Positions 1 to 9,755 of a stretch of DNA of 64,000 bases are shown here, piece by piece. Each line of letters opens with the position of its first letter. Positions within the stretch are counted from its first letter, which is position 1. The position numbers were made by a program, and so were the translations under genes. The stretch comes from Thamnidium elegans. Lineage: Eukaryota; Mucoromycota; Mucoromycetes; Mucorales; Mucoraceae. Below the pieces are notes generated by a model that searched no databases, was not told the origin of the DNA, and saw nothing but the letters and a program-made list of their open reading frames with translations. The stretch is taken from assembly GCA_025201345.1 (NCBI GenBank), contig JAIXMG010000030.1, positions 186,001-250,000 of the forward strand, in the 5' to 3' direction.

Positions 1-136
1 ACGTCTTAGGCCTAATTGTACAAAAAAGAATAACATACTTCTGTTTTTTTATTTGCATACATTATGCAAGTAAAATACATACTACTATTTTATCCATTAG
101 ATATTGTTAAAGCTTTTATAATACAAGTTTTTATTA

Positions 137-1500
137 TTACAAAATTTCCTCACAAGAATCATATTTCTTGTGTTGATCATCATCATCATCATCTTCTTCT
201 TCTTCTTCTTCTTCTTCTTCTTCTTCAGATTGAACTCTACTGCTAGCACGACTGCTATCTACGCTATCAGACATTAATCTATTACGATTACGATACTTCC
301 AAATTTTATCTACAACATCCTCAGCACCAAAGACGCCACTAAAGCCTCTAATGAATTCATGACTTTTATCTTCCCAAAGTAACATTGAATCATTTATAGC
401 AGTTTTAATTGTTCTTCTTAAATCCTGAATAGACTTTTTTGTTTTAATTTTTCTTTCCTTCAAGAAGGAAATATTGAGTTCTTTAGCAGTAACACCTCTT
501 TCTAAATTTCTTCTTAAATAAGCATCGTAATCTCGAACAATTCTTGTGATTAAATCTGAGGTGGATATACCATCGGTACGTTCAGTTGGGAAAAATCTAC
601 CTTGATCTTTAACAAAGGCATATACGTCCCCTGATTCTTTACTTTGATAAGGCTCGGCGTCATGAGCAACATAGTCAATGTTGTGGCTATCAAGGAATTC
701 TTGATCTACAAACCAAGGTGCATCTTGTACTACTTCATCTACCCATTTACAGTGTCGTACAGCTTCGTATCTTTCAAGATCTGTCATAACGGTTTTACCT
801 TTACGTTTGTGAGTTTCAATATCACTACAAACTAAACAATATATATCTTATTAAAACTTTCTTTTTTTTTTCTTTCTTTCTTTCTTACCACCAACTAATA
901 AATATACGTTGGGGAATGCTTTTTTGGCTTGTTCAAGTGCTTTAGCGTGACCAAAATGAAACAAATCATAAATACCTAAAAGGTTGTTTAGTGGTTCGTC
1001 AATAAATAAATAATATGTAATATTCAGTTACCATCACAATAAATACGAACAGGTCTTCCAATTGGAGGCTAAATTGACATTGTTTTTAAATCAGTACAAG
1101 GGTACTCATGAACAAAAAAACAAAAACAAAAAAAACTTACGGGATTAATCTTAAAACCATAGTGTTCTTCAATACCTTCAGGTAAAGCAACGACGTCATA
1201 TTCTTCTTCACTAGTTGATAAAGTGGGACCATTACGACGTTGTCTCTTGGTAGTTGTTGTTATTAAGTCGATGGAAGTAGAAATAGGAAGAGATGTATCT
1301 GTATTATCCTCATCTATTGATGTATATAAGTAAACATGGATAATTGTATTTACAATATACTGAAATTTTTACCAGATGCATCACGAGAAGTAGGTTGGTC
1401 GACAGGGCCATCTATAATAGCTTCTTCTTCTTCTTCTTCTACAACTCTCTTTCTTTTAGATAGTTTACGGCTGTTGGTAGGAATAGCAAAAGAACTCATT
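137..1500 (-). CDS. PCT1: Choline-phosphate cytidylyltransferase (CTP:phosphocholine cytidylyltransferase)
   Basis: Makes CDP-choline from CTP and phosphocholine, the rate-setting step of the Kennedy route to phosphatidylcholine. I read five exons on the minus strand: a basic/acidic N-terminus starting at the ATG at 1500 ([18 protein letters not shown]), a linker exon (about 1319-1141), short exons for [12 protein letters not shown] and for the HFGHAK block (the HxGH nucleotide-binding motif), and a long last exon carrying [30 protein letters not shown] and the family signature RTDGISTS. After the catalytic domain come a lysine/leucine-rich helix (likely membrane lipid sensor) and an acidic tail of about 11 Glu and 6 Asp encoded by a CTT/CAT repeat on the plus strand. 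All introns rejoin in frame. The yeast-type domain order is complete. Exon borders are read by eye. Confidence 0.93.
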
Positions 1501-1639
1501 GTTTTTTCTTTTTTAAAAAAAGTGGAAGATAAAAAAAAAAAAGAATCCCCTTGATACTTTAAAAGACAACAATTAAAAAGGGCGTACAAAAAAAAATTAT
1601 TTATTTATTTTCTGCTGGTGTTGAAAGTTTTTTATACGA

Positions 1640-2116
1640 TTATTTCTCTCCTTGCGACATTGGAGGTGATTTTATTTGATCTCTTTTACTTTGCATAATA
1701 GCAATTTCTTTTAAAAATGGGTTATCTTTTGGTAAACTATTTTCTAGATGATTATGCAGTTCACCTATATAATCGATAGCGGCTTGAAGTACACTTAGTT
1801 TATGGATAGGCTGCTGCACTGTGGTAGGAAAATGTGCATTACATGATGGTATCAACCCTTTTAATCGGTCAATTTTATCATTCATTTTTTCTCTTCTTCT
1901 TTTTTCAATTGCACTGTGTGATGATCTACGTGAAATTTCTCTGCGTTCTGCTTTTGTGGGTAATGTAGGTGGTGTAGGTGGTAATTGTGCGTGTGTTTGA
2001 TGCCATGGTTGTCCTGTTGTGGCTGCAGCAGAGGGCGCTGCTATGTAGTAATGAACAATAGGTGGAGGCAACTGAATTGGTGGCAATGAATCTATTTTAT
2101 TTCTCTTTTCATCCAT
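1640..2116 (-). CDS. Basic helix-loop-helix transcription factor
   Basis: Single-exon gene of 158 residues, probably nuclear and DNA-binding. A proline-rich N-terminal half is followed by a basic region and helix 1 (SSHSAIEKRRREKMNDKIDR, residues about 67-86), a loop, and helix 2 (HKLSVLQAAIDYIGELHNHL). The H-E-R pattern of the basic region (His in SHSAIEKRRR, Glu, Arg) is the one that reads E-box CANNTG sites. No leucine zipper long enough to be convincing follows helix 2, and the protein ends soon after. The start is the second of two adjacent CAT triplets (2114-2116). The specific target pathway cannot be told; INO4-, PHO4- or CBF1-like roles are all possible. It lies about 140 bp downstream of the cytidylyltransferase start, on the same strand. 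Confidence 0.85.
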   Translation of the reverse strand: MDEKRNKIDSLPPIQLPPPIVHYYIAAPSAAATTGQPWHQTHAQLPPTPPTLPTKAERREISRRSSHSAIEKRRREKMNDKIDRLKGLIPSCNAHFPTTVQQPIHKLSVLQAAIDYIGELHNHLENSLPKDNPFLKEIAIMQSKRDQIKSPPMSQGEK

Positions 2117-2589
2117 TTTATATATGTCTGTATTTGTTTTTATATCTAGGAAAAGAAAAAAGAAAAAAAGATAACGAAAATGTACATAGGGACATTAGCA
2201 TATTTTTCGGCTCATCAAATTAAGCATGACTAGATACTTTATGCTAATTGGGTAAGTTTGAACCTATATCAAGTACGTGGGTGTGGAGAATAAAATGATT
2301 TGAGGTAAAAGCAACCATTTTTGTTGATTTAAACTTGTAAGACGTTGCAGAAATAAACAACTTTGGGGGGGGGGGGATAATCGTAAAAAAAAAACCCCCG
2401 ATTTATCCTTTGATACTTTTGCTTTTTACAAGTTTATTTATACTGATTAAAGATTAACAATATATCTAATTTATTAGGCACTATTTATCATCAATTAGTG
2501 GTCCTTAGAATAAAGTTCAAACCTAAATAATAATGTGTTATTATTACATTTACTGAGCCAATACTTTTTTTTTTTAAAAAAAAAAAAAC
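2117..2589. other. Intergenic region upstream of the bHLH gene
   Basis: About 470 bp between the bHLH start and the AIF-like stop (both minus strand). It holds a G10 run followed closely by an A-run and C-run near 2366-2398 and a T/A homopolymer pair near 2569-2588. I see no coding potential. Confidence 0.6.
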
Positions 2590-4924
2590 TTACTTTTTCA
2601 ATAAACCATCAATCTTGTCGGAAGTATAACCACCGTTAATAATATCTCTAGCTTCTTGAACCTTACCAAAAACGTTGAATAATACAAGACCAACAATCTT
2701 TTGATCGCGAACATAAAAGACGAGACCCTTACCAAACTAAAAAAAAAAAAACCATTAATGTTCGTTTTTCCAATTTATGCATCATGTAAACAAACCTTTT
2801 CATCTTGGAAAGGATTCTTTGCCTTGACAGCTTCGGTAACTGAAGGTGCTTTTACAGCTTCTTCTCCTCCAAGGGCAGCACGGGGGCTATCAGCTTCTGA
2901 TGCAGCAGCAGCAGCGGGGGTATCGTTAGCAGTAGCTTTAGCCCAGACACTAACAGTTGATAATTGAGAATCAATAAGACCAACAGCCTCATAACCTATA
3001 AATACGTTATGAGTTTAGATAAGCAATAGATTAATTCGCTAAAATGTGTGTTTTTTTTTTACCAATCTCAGGTCCAAGATCAGACCAGAACATAGATTGA
3101 TGGTTATAAGCACGAGAGGCACCAACCATATTCTCACCAGCATGTCTACCGCTCAAAACAGCACTATGATAATAAATTAGTTCAATTACTGCCATTGTTT
3201 ATACCAAAGAAAGACTTACTGATCGTGATGTTCGATACGACGACGACCTAATTGAACATCATGGAAAGAAACCATATCACCAGCAGCATAAACATCAGTA
3301 CGTGCTTCAAGTTCAGCATTGACAACAACACCAGATCTCTTTTCATCGATTTCCAAACCAGCTTCCTTGGCTAAATCAATACGAGGTTCAATACCAATAG
3401 CAACAATAACATGATCAACAGATAATGTTTCGTCGTTTCCTAAATGAATGACGGCCTTTCCTGTTTCCTTATCGGTAGAGACTGACTTAACAGTGCTCTT
3501 GTCCTTGACATCGACACCGACCTTACGAACACGGCTGGTAGTCCACTTGGTCAAGTAACCAGGGAAAACGTTTGCCATATTACCCTCTAATTTTTATATA
3601 TTTAGTATCACATGCATATATTCTTGTTTTTTTTTTTACCTTCAGGGAAAATTTGAGTGACCTTCAAGTTCTCCTTACCAGCTACATACAAAAAAAAAAC
3701 AATTGAATAACCAGCTCTATTCGATTACTATATAAAAACTTACATCTATGAGCAAGAGCAACAGCAAGTTCGGAACCAAGGAAACCACCACCAACAACAG
3801 CGATATGAGCACCATCCTTGGCAATCTTATCTAACTTTTGGAAATCTTGAATGTTACGGAAAGTTGTAACGTTACTGTCTTCAGTTTGAGAAGGTAATTT
3901 CTTAGGTGTACCACCAGTTGCCAATAATACCTACTAATAGTAAATAACCGATACAAATAAAACTTTGCGTTATAATATACCTTATTGTAATAGAGGACGC
4001 TACCATCGTCCAAAGTAACAGTATGATCTTCAACGTTCAATTTAGAAACTGACTTGTTGAGCAATAACTTGATCTTATCAGTTTCGATATCAGATCCAGA
4101 GGCATCCTTAATAATTTCGTACTTGGAAATATCTTGATAGACGGTACTAGAAATAAAATAAAATTAGATCCTTTTACTATTGAGAAAACCCGTTTAATGC
4201 ACTTACTTGCGCTCTGATCCAGACCACTAAAAATAAAATAATATTAATTTCTTTCATGTAAATATTTATGTTCCAACTTACATCCTTAAAGACTAAAGTT
4301 TCAGCTACGTTAGGGTCTTCAGAGAACCAAAGTTCCTTAGACAAAGGAGGTCTGTAAATAAATTATACAAGTTAATCACATATTTTTTGCATAATTTTTT
4401 GACAGTTCAATTTTTTTTTTTTTTTTTTTTTTTTTTACCTCATGTAAGGTGAATAGCTTTCCTCTCCAATAATGATAACCTACAATTGAGAGAAGTTTTA
4501 GTTTCTTTTGATAAATAAACGCTATAAAATTTACATTGGCTTGAGGATCTTTCTCCTTGATAGCTTGAGCAGCGGCGAAAGAAGCAGTTCCTGCACCAAC
4601 AAGAACATAAGGCTTTTGGACTTTTTTGACAACAGGTACAGCTACTTCAACGGGCTCTTCCTTCTTTTGTTGTTCAACAGGTTGGACATGTTCAACAGCA
4701 GCCTTCTTCTTGGAAGGAGGAGGAGAGGTCAACTTGAATAAAATAGGGCCGAAAACAAGAAGAGAACCAATAGCCCAAGGTACGTTACTGCCTTCTTTAG
4801 GTGCTTGAGAAGTAGAATACAAACGAGTGGCAGGTTTGTTGGCAACAACTCGTGACTTTAATGCCGAGATTCCTCTCTTTTGAAGGAAACGTGCAGAATG
4901 AGTGGTAGTCTTCAAAATATTCAT
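2590..4924 (-). CDS. AIF1: AIF-type mitochondrial FAD/NAD(P)H oxidoreductase (apoptosis-inducing factor family)
   Basis: Multi-exon flavoprotein. The N-terminus ([20 protein letters not shown]) is Arg/Ser/Thr-rich with no acidic residue at first, as in a mitochondrial presequence, followed by a single hydrophobic segment ([18 protein letters not shown]), suggesting inner-membrane anchoring with the body in the intermembrane space. Next come the FAD-binding motif ([17 protein letters not shown]), the PPLSKELWF block, [10 protein letters not shown], the NAD-binding motif ([20 protein letters not shown]), the second FAD motif ([11 protein letters not shown]) and the AIF-type C-terminal dimer domain with an Ala/Pro-rich insertion before [20 protein letters not shown]. 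The last exon ends KIDGLLKK. Introns are many and short. In this family the protein supports respiratory-complex biogenesis and can have a death-related role; which applies here is not shown by sequence. A long T-run (4409-4435) sits in one intron. Confidence 0.9.
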
Positions 4925-5558
4925 AGTTTATTTTTTATTTTTTGGGAAGAAAAAAGACAAGGCTCTCTCTCTCTTAATTTTTAATTTTTTCTTTTTTGAA
5001 GGCACAGATGTGACGTCGATGATTGGTTCCTTGAGTTATCCGTACAGATAACTTATATCCTTTCATTTTATGTTTCTTAAAAAAAAAAAGATCTTTAAGG
5101 GCATTAACCTCTTGTATTTTGTGTATCAAAGCTCCTAACAAATGATATTTTCTTTTATCCCTGAGAATTACAGTAACACCTTAATGTTTCAAAGCGAAAT
5201 AGGTTCAAATCTTCTTTCTGATTCATAACTTCAAAATATATACGTCTGGCCTTTAATTTAATTAGTAATCGGATATAGCTCAAGAAAGAGAAGACCAATG
5301 TAGTCTCGAATTAAAAGCAAAAAAAAAAAAAAAAAAAGTGATTGAAATACAAAGAATCAAAAGGTATATTTGAAGGTTGTTTAGGTTGACAAATGGCATT
5401 TCGGTGACTGTCTTTATAGGCTTTTCCACGCATCTTATTGGGAGTTTGTTTAAGTCCATGTGAAGAATCGTATTTTGTAAGCAAGAATATATTATTTTCC
5501 CCACAGTTTATTTTTTTTCTTTTTTTTTCCTCTTCTACACTTCTTAAAAAAAACAACT
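4925..5558. promoter_or_regulatory. Divergent intergenic region (AIF-like / PEX14)
   Basis: About 630 bp lies between two divergently read starts (4924 minus, 5559 plus), so it must hold both promoters. It contains a CT run at 4961-4974, A/T runs and a T-rich stretch immediately before the PEX14 ATG. No obvious TATA box or conserved site stands out. Confidence 0.5.
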
Positions 5559-6741
5559 ATGCGTGAAGACCTTATTACCTCTGCTATTTCTTTCTTATCT
5601 GATCCTAAAGTTCAATCAGCACCTTTAGCAAAGAAGGTTTCCTTTTTGGAATCTAAAGGAATGACCTCCGAAGAAATTGAAGAGGCAATGGCACGTGCAA
5701 ATGGTAAGTCATCTGGAGCAGTCGCTACAACTACCGCAGGTACTCCTCAACAACCAGGCACTATGATGGTACAACAACCTGGCATGGTTATGCAACACCC
5801 TCCCCCTCTCCCTGCTAGACCCGCTTACGATTGGAGAGATATCTTTATTGCTGCTGTCTTGGCTGGTGGTGTTGGTTATGGTGTTTGGACTTTAGCAAAG
5901 GTACTTAAAAATCACTTGGGGGGTTTTTCTATCCTTTTTTTTATTAACCGTTCTTATAGCGTCTTTTCGGTCCTTGGTTTAAGGTTCCCACACAAAAGGA
6001 ATTAGAAGAGGATAAGGAGAAATTAGATGCTCAATTCCAAGCAGGTAAATAATAATACTATCGTAACTTTGGAAAAGAGCGATAAAAAAGTGTTAATAAT
6101 ATAAATATTATTAGTGGAGGATTCTTTAAAGGATATCAAGGATCAAACAAATACTGCTCTTACAACTGTTACATCACAAACCAAGAAGGTCGATGACTCA
6201 CTTACAAGTCTTGAAACCGTGCTTAAGGACCTTAAAGAAGGTGATGCACAAAGAGACGAAGAGTTCAAGAGTGTAAAGGGAGATATTGACGCATTAAAGG
6301 AATTGGTTCCCAAGGTAAATTTTGTGTTTTAAATGGTTGTTATTATCAAACAAGGATAACTAATACGTACATATATATAAAAAATAGACCTTAGAACGTA
6401 ATAAGGAGTCACAAAATGCTGCTTTACTCGATCTTCAAAATGAAATGAAATCTTTAAAGTCACTTTTTATTAGTCGTGCTTCTTCTAATGCACTTGAGCA
6501 GGCATCAAGTGCACCTGCTACACCCGCCTACAATACTACAGTTTCTTCTGTCCCTACTACACCTGTCGCTGCCCCATCTCCCACTGATGGTTTGTCTTCT
6601 CGTCTTTCTGCTACAATTAATAGTAGCGGTGCTCGCGCAGGAATTCCTGCCTGGCAAATGGCTGCCTCTCAAGCTTCATCAGCAAATAATACCACCACTA
6701 CTACTCCCGCTGCTGAAACTGAAGCTACTAACTCCAAGTAA
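5559..6741 (+). CDS. PEX14: Peroxisomal membrane docking protein Pex14
   Basis: Component of the peroxisomal docking complex that receives cargo-loaded Pex5. The start MREDLITSAISFLSDPKVQS opens the conserved N-terminal Pex5-binding three-helix domain (through SKGMTSEEIEEAM). Then come a Pro/Gln-rich linker (PPPLPARPAYDWRD), one membrane segment (IFIAAVLAGGVGYGVWTLAK, about residues 92-111) and, after an intron, the family motif RLFGPWFKVPTQKELEEDK. Two further exons form a coiled coil (LKDIKDQTNTALTTV, LKELVPKTLERNKESQNA), and the C-terminus is Ser/Thr/Ala-rich. At least three introns rejoin in frame. The size (about 330 residues) fits fungal Pex14. The ATG follows a T-rich leader directly and is the only sensible start. 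Confidence 0.93.
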
Positions 6742-6954
6742 ATAACGTCTTTTTTTTTTCTCTCTCTTTCTCTCCCACTTTATATACAAGTACTATTCCA
6801 AAATAAAAAAATAGTTATCTAATGGAAACTTTACATTAAATAAGTACTAACTGGTTGATCACTACTTAGTGAGATTGTTTTTTTTAAAAAAAGAAAATAA
6901 TTGTGTATCATGTTTATCAACGTTTTATTATTTCTTAAATTATCTCTTAGAGTA

Positions 6955-7780
6955 TCCCCTTTTTATTTGAAAGCTATTTCCATTATATTAAAAAATTATG
7001 AAGGAATTTTTAGCTATTACAACAAGGATAATTGGTAAGCTCCGATATATTATTACGTTCAAGAGTATACTAATATATATAAAACTAGGTCTATTAAAAA
7101 AGATTTTAAAGCCTACGTCAAAAAACAAAAATTAACTCATGAAATTGCCAAAAGACTATTCCCAGGTAGCAAAAAAATACAATAGTACAAGTACCGTTGG
7201 CGACAAAATGAAAAACCCAAAAAAAAAAAAAGAAAAAAAAAAGTGAGCACCATCTGCAGGACAATAATCAAATAGATGAAGCAATAACATTGATTGCTTT
7301 TGGAGACGCAAAGTTTAATAGCTCAACGAAAGGAAATCTTTCCTCTCCAATCAAAAGAATAACGGACGCCGTAACTAAAATTTCTGAAGGTTCCGAAGGA
7401 AAAACTGGGATTATTTTTTTATTGATGAATATTTGACTAGTCAAACATGTAAAAAACAAGACTTAAACCATATTTCAACTACTGGATCAAAGCGTAAGCT
7501 TCATGCTGTACTCAAGTGTGACTCTTGTAATACGGTAATTTTAAAATGTCTGTCAAAATTTAAGGAAAAAAAAAAAAACCCCCCAAAACCAAAACCAATA
7601 CTTTATCGTGCTCATGGTAACGTAATAATAAATGCTATGAACCGCATGCGTATACATGCTAAGATTGATAGACCGCCGAATTTCTATTCCTTGTTTAGTC
7701 ATTTAAAAAAAAAAAGATCTACGAGGATATATCTCGGGGAAATAACGAAAAAGAGTATCGAACTATCAATGATGGGATAG
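6955..7780 (+). pseudogene. Decayed TnpB/Fanzor-like RuvC nuclease (3' part)
   Basis: Exon-like pieces can be joined: LKAISIILKNYEGIFSYYNK, an intron at about 7032-7087, SIKKDFKAYVKKQKLTHEIA, then IAFGDAKFNSSTKGNLSSPI, then, after a one-base frame change at a T7 run near 7415, IDEYLTSQTCKK and KLHAVLKCDSCNT, and last NAMNRMRIHAKIDRPPNF. The order (ExxTSxxC, then a second CxxC pair, then an Asn/Ala-rich helix and RPxxF) is that of the RuvC-II, zinc-ribbon and RuvC-III end of TnpB/Fanzor proteins. The first zinc pair has lost its second Cys and the RuvC-III RD is not readable, so this copy is dead. The N-terminal half is missing, and no terminal repeats or guide-RNA end could be recognised. Family assignment is from motif memory. 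Confidence 0.55.
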
Positions 7781-8041
7781 AATGAAATGTATGCAACATG
7801 TTATGATTTTTAGGGGGGCAAATAAGAACTAATTTCTAGTAAACTGTTATACCCTGATATTATTTAATCGTCATGTGCTTTGATAAATTGAAACCATCCA
7901 CACGTTTATGTCACAATAATAATAATAACAAAAAACTTCCGTTTGTATAAATCGTTTCTTTTTAACTTATTCTCCTTTAAGCACCTTTTATTTTTTTTTA
8001 TTTTTACTTTCTTTCTTCTTTCTTTTTTTATTTTTATTTTT

Positions 8042-9382
8042 ATGACAATTGACTTGGATATGCGTTTCGATTTTAAAGAAAAATCACCAAAACAAGGGTG
8101 CCATTTAGCTCTTAGACTACCCGAGATTGTCAGTCATATCTTATCCTATTTAGCCATACCTTATCATTACGACGATACTAATAAGACCAAAATATACCAA
8201 TTAATACATCCTTGCCTATTTGTAAATCCCCTTTGGCATGATTGTGCGACTCGGTTAATATGGCGATCTGTAACATTTGAAGACAGTAAACTGGAATACG
8301 AGGCATTTTTAAGGTTTGCATCTATTGTATCCAACAACAGTAATATGGCAACCAAGGCTCCGACCGATCTGACATCTTCTGCTTCTGCGGCTGGATTAGC
8401 AATAGCAGCACCTAAAATATCTAGTCTCTTTGGGGATAAAAAATTCTTAAATACTATTCAAAAACTAAGTCATCTTCAAAAAGATATTAGACAAGAGCAA
8501 CATTTGCAGTTACAGCAATTTTATTATGAAAATGATTTAAGCGAGGATCCTTTCTTTTTGCAATATAAACATATAGATCGTACCACATCTCAATCAACAC
8601 CAATATACCGACAAAGTTATACGTTCTCTCATCACTCACAGTACCGTAATGCACTTCGTTCGATTGCACTTCGTAAAATTAAAGATAAAACAATAAATGA
8701 GCCGCTACAACAAATTAGTTACTATGCACATAAACTCGAAAAACTAGATATTTATATATGTGACCATCTTGCTGACATTTCTGTCCAAAGCTTTATTACA
8801 AATAATAATCATTCGCTGACTTATCTGTCACTAGCTGGATGTAATCGCATCACAGATGATGCAGTATTAAGCGTAGCTAAAAACTGTCCCAACTTGGAAC
8901 ATCTGGATCTAAGAGCTTGCGGATTAATATCAGACGTTTCAATTGAATCTATTGCTATAAACTGCTCTAATTTACATCATCTCAATGTAGGCAGAGTTAG
9001 AGACAGAGAAAGAATTACAATGCAATCGATTAGTTTAATTGCCAAAAAAACAAAGGTGGCAGTTCTAGGGTTAGCAGGGTGTGATATGACGGACGAATGT
9101 CTCATTTCTTTAGCAAAATGCCGTGGTAGAGGGCTAGAAAGAATATCTGTCAATAACTGCTATCGTATTACAAACAAATCAGTACAAGCCTATGTCAAGT
9201 ATTGCCCCAATTTATCTGTGTTTGAAATGAAGGAATGTCACTGGATTGACGACTGGTCTTCTGTGGCAGAACTAGTACAACGTAAAGTACTCTTAACGTT
9301 ATGCGATCAACAGAATAGAGCTTGCGCTGAATGGGCACGTCGGAGAGGAAGAGTGATGGAAGTCAAGGCCCCTGTTAAATAA
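8042..9382 (+). CDS. F-box and leucine-rich-repeat protein (AMN1/SCF substrate-receptor type)
   Basis: Single-exon protein of about 446 residues. An F-box-like segment (LRLPEIVSHILSYLAIP) sits near the N-terminus, followed by a region ending in NPLWHDCATRLIWRSV, as in fungal F-box proteins. The C-terminal half has cysteine-containing leucine-rich repeats (LTYLSLAGCNRITDDAVLSV, LEHLDLRACGLISDVSIESI, VAVLGLAGCDMTDECLISLA, ERISVNNCYRITNKSVQAYV). Such proteins link targets to a Skp1-cullin ubiquitin ligase through the F-box. I chose the ATG at 8042. An in-frame ATG at 7943 would add about 33 nearly all Phe/Leu/Ile residues that come from a T-rich leader and are probably untranslated. The target protein is unknown. 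Confidence 0.85.
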   Translation: MTIDLDMRFDFKEKSPKQGCHLALRLPEIVSHILSYLAIPYHYDDTNKTKIYQLIHPCLFVNPLWHDCATRLIWRSVTFEDSKLEYEAFLRFASIVSNNSNMATKAPTDLTSSASAAGLAIAAPKISSLFGDKKFLNTIQKLSHLQKDIRQEQHLQLQQFYYENDLSEDPFFLQYKHIDRTTSQSTPIYRQSYTFSHHSQYRNALRSIALRKIKDKTINEPLQQISYYAHKLEKLDIYICDHLADISVQSFITNNNHSLTYLSLAGCNRITDDAVLSVAKNCPNLEHLDLRACGLISDVSIESIAINCSNLHHLNVGRVRDRERITMQSISLIAKKTKVAVLGLAGCDMTDECLISLAKCRGRGLERISVNNCYRITNKSVQAYVKYCPNLSVFEMKECHWIDDWSSVAELVQRKVLLTLCDQQNRACAEWARRRGRVMEVKAPVK

Positions 9383-9755
9383 AAAGATTACCAGTAGTTT
9401 ATTATAAAAATAAAAATATTCCTTTGCCTTTTTCGCCTTTTTCGTTTTGACAGTTAAAGAGTTTCATTGGGCTATGGTGACTGCTGGCCGGAACCCCCTC
9501 GCTTGAACTCTCAATAGTCACTTTTTTTTTTTCCTTTTTTTTACACACACACAAAGAGGCTAGTTTCTTTACTGTTTTTTTTTTTTGGCTAAAACTATTT
9601 TATATAATAAAAAAAAGGACCAGCTTTTTTTTTTCTCCTCTCTCTTTTCTCTTTTCTCTTCTTTTTTTTTTCTTTTCTTTGTATATTTGTAAATATTTTT
9701 TCTTCCATCTTTTAACTTTTGTAAAAAAAAAAAGAGAGAGAATACTTTTGGAACC

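Noticed and set aside
7943..8041. In-frame extension of the F-box protein to an upstream ATG
   Set aside because: It would add 33 almost purely hydrophobic residues coming from a T-rich leader. The ATG at 8042 gives a normal F-box N-terminus.
9477..9521. GTGACT...AGTCAC hairpin upstream of the Pumilio gene as a small RNA
   Set aside because: Arms are only 6 bp with no conserved boxes; easily chance.
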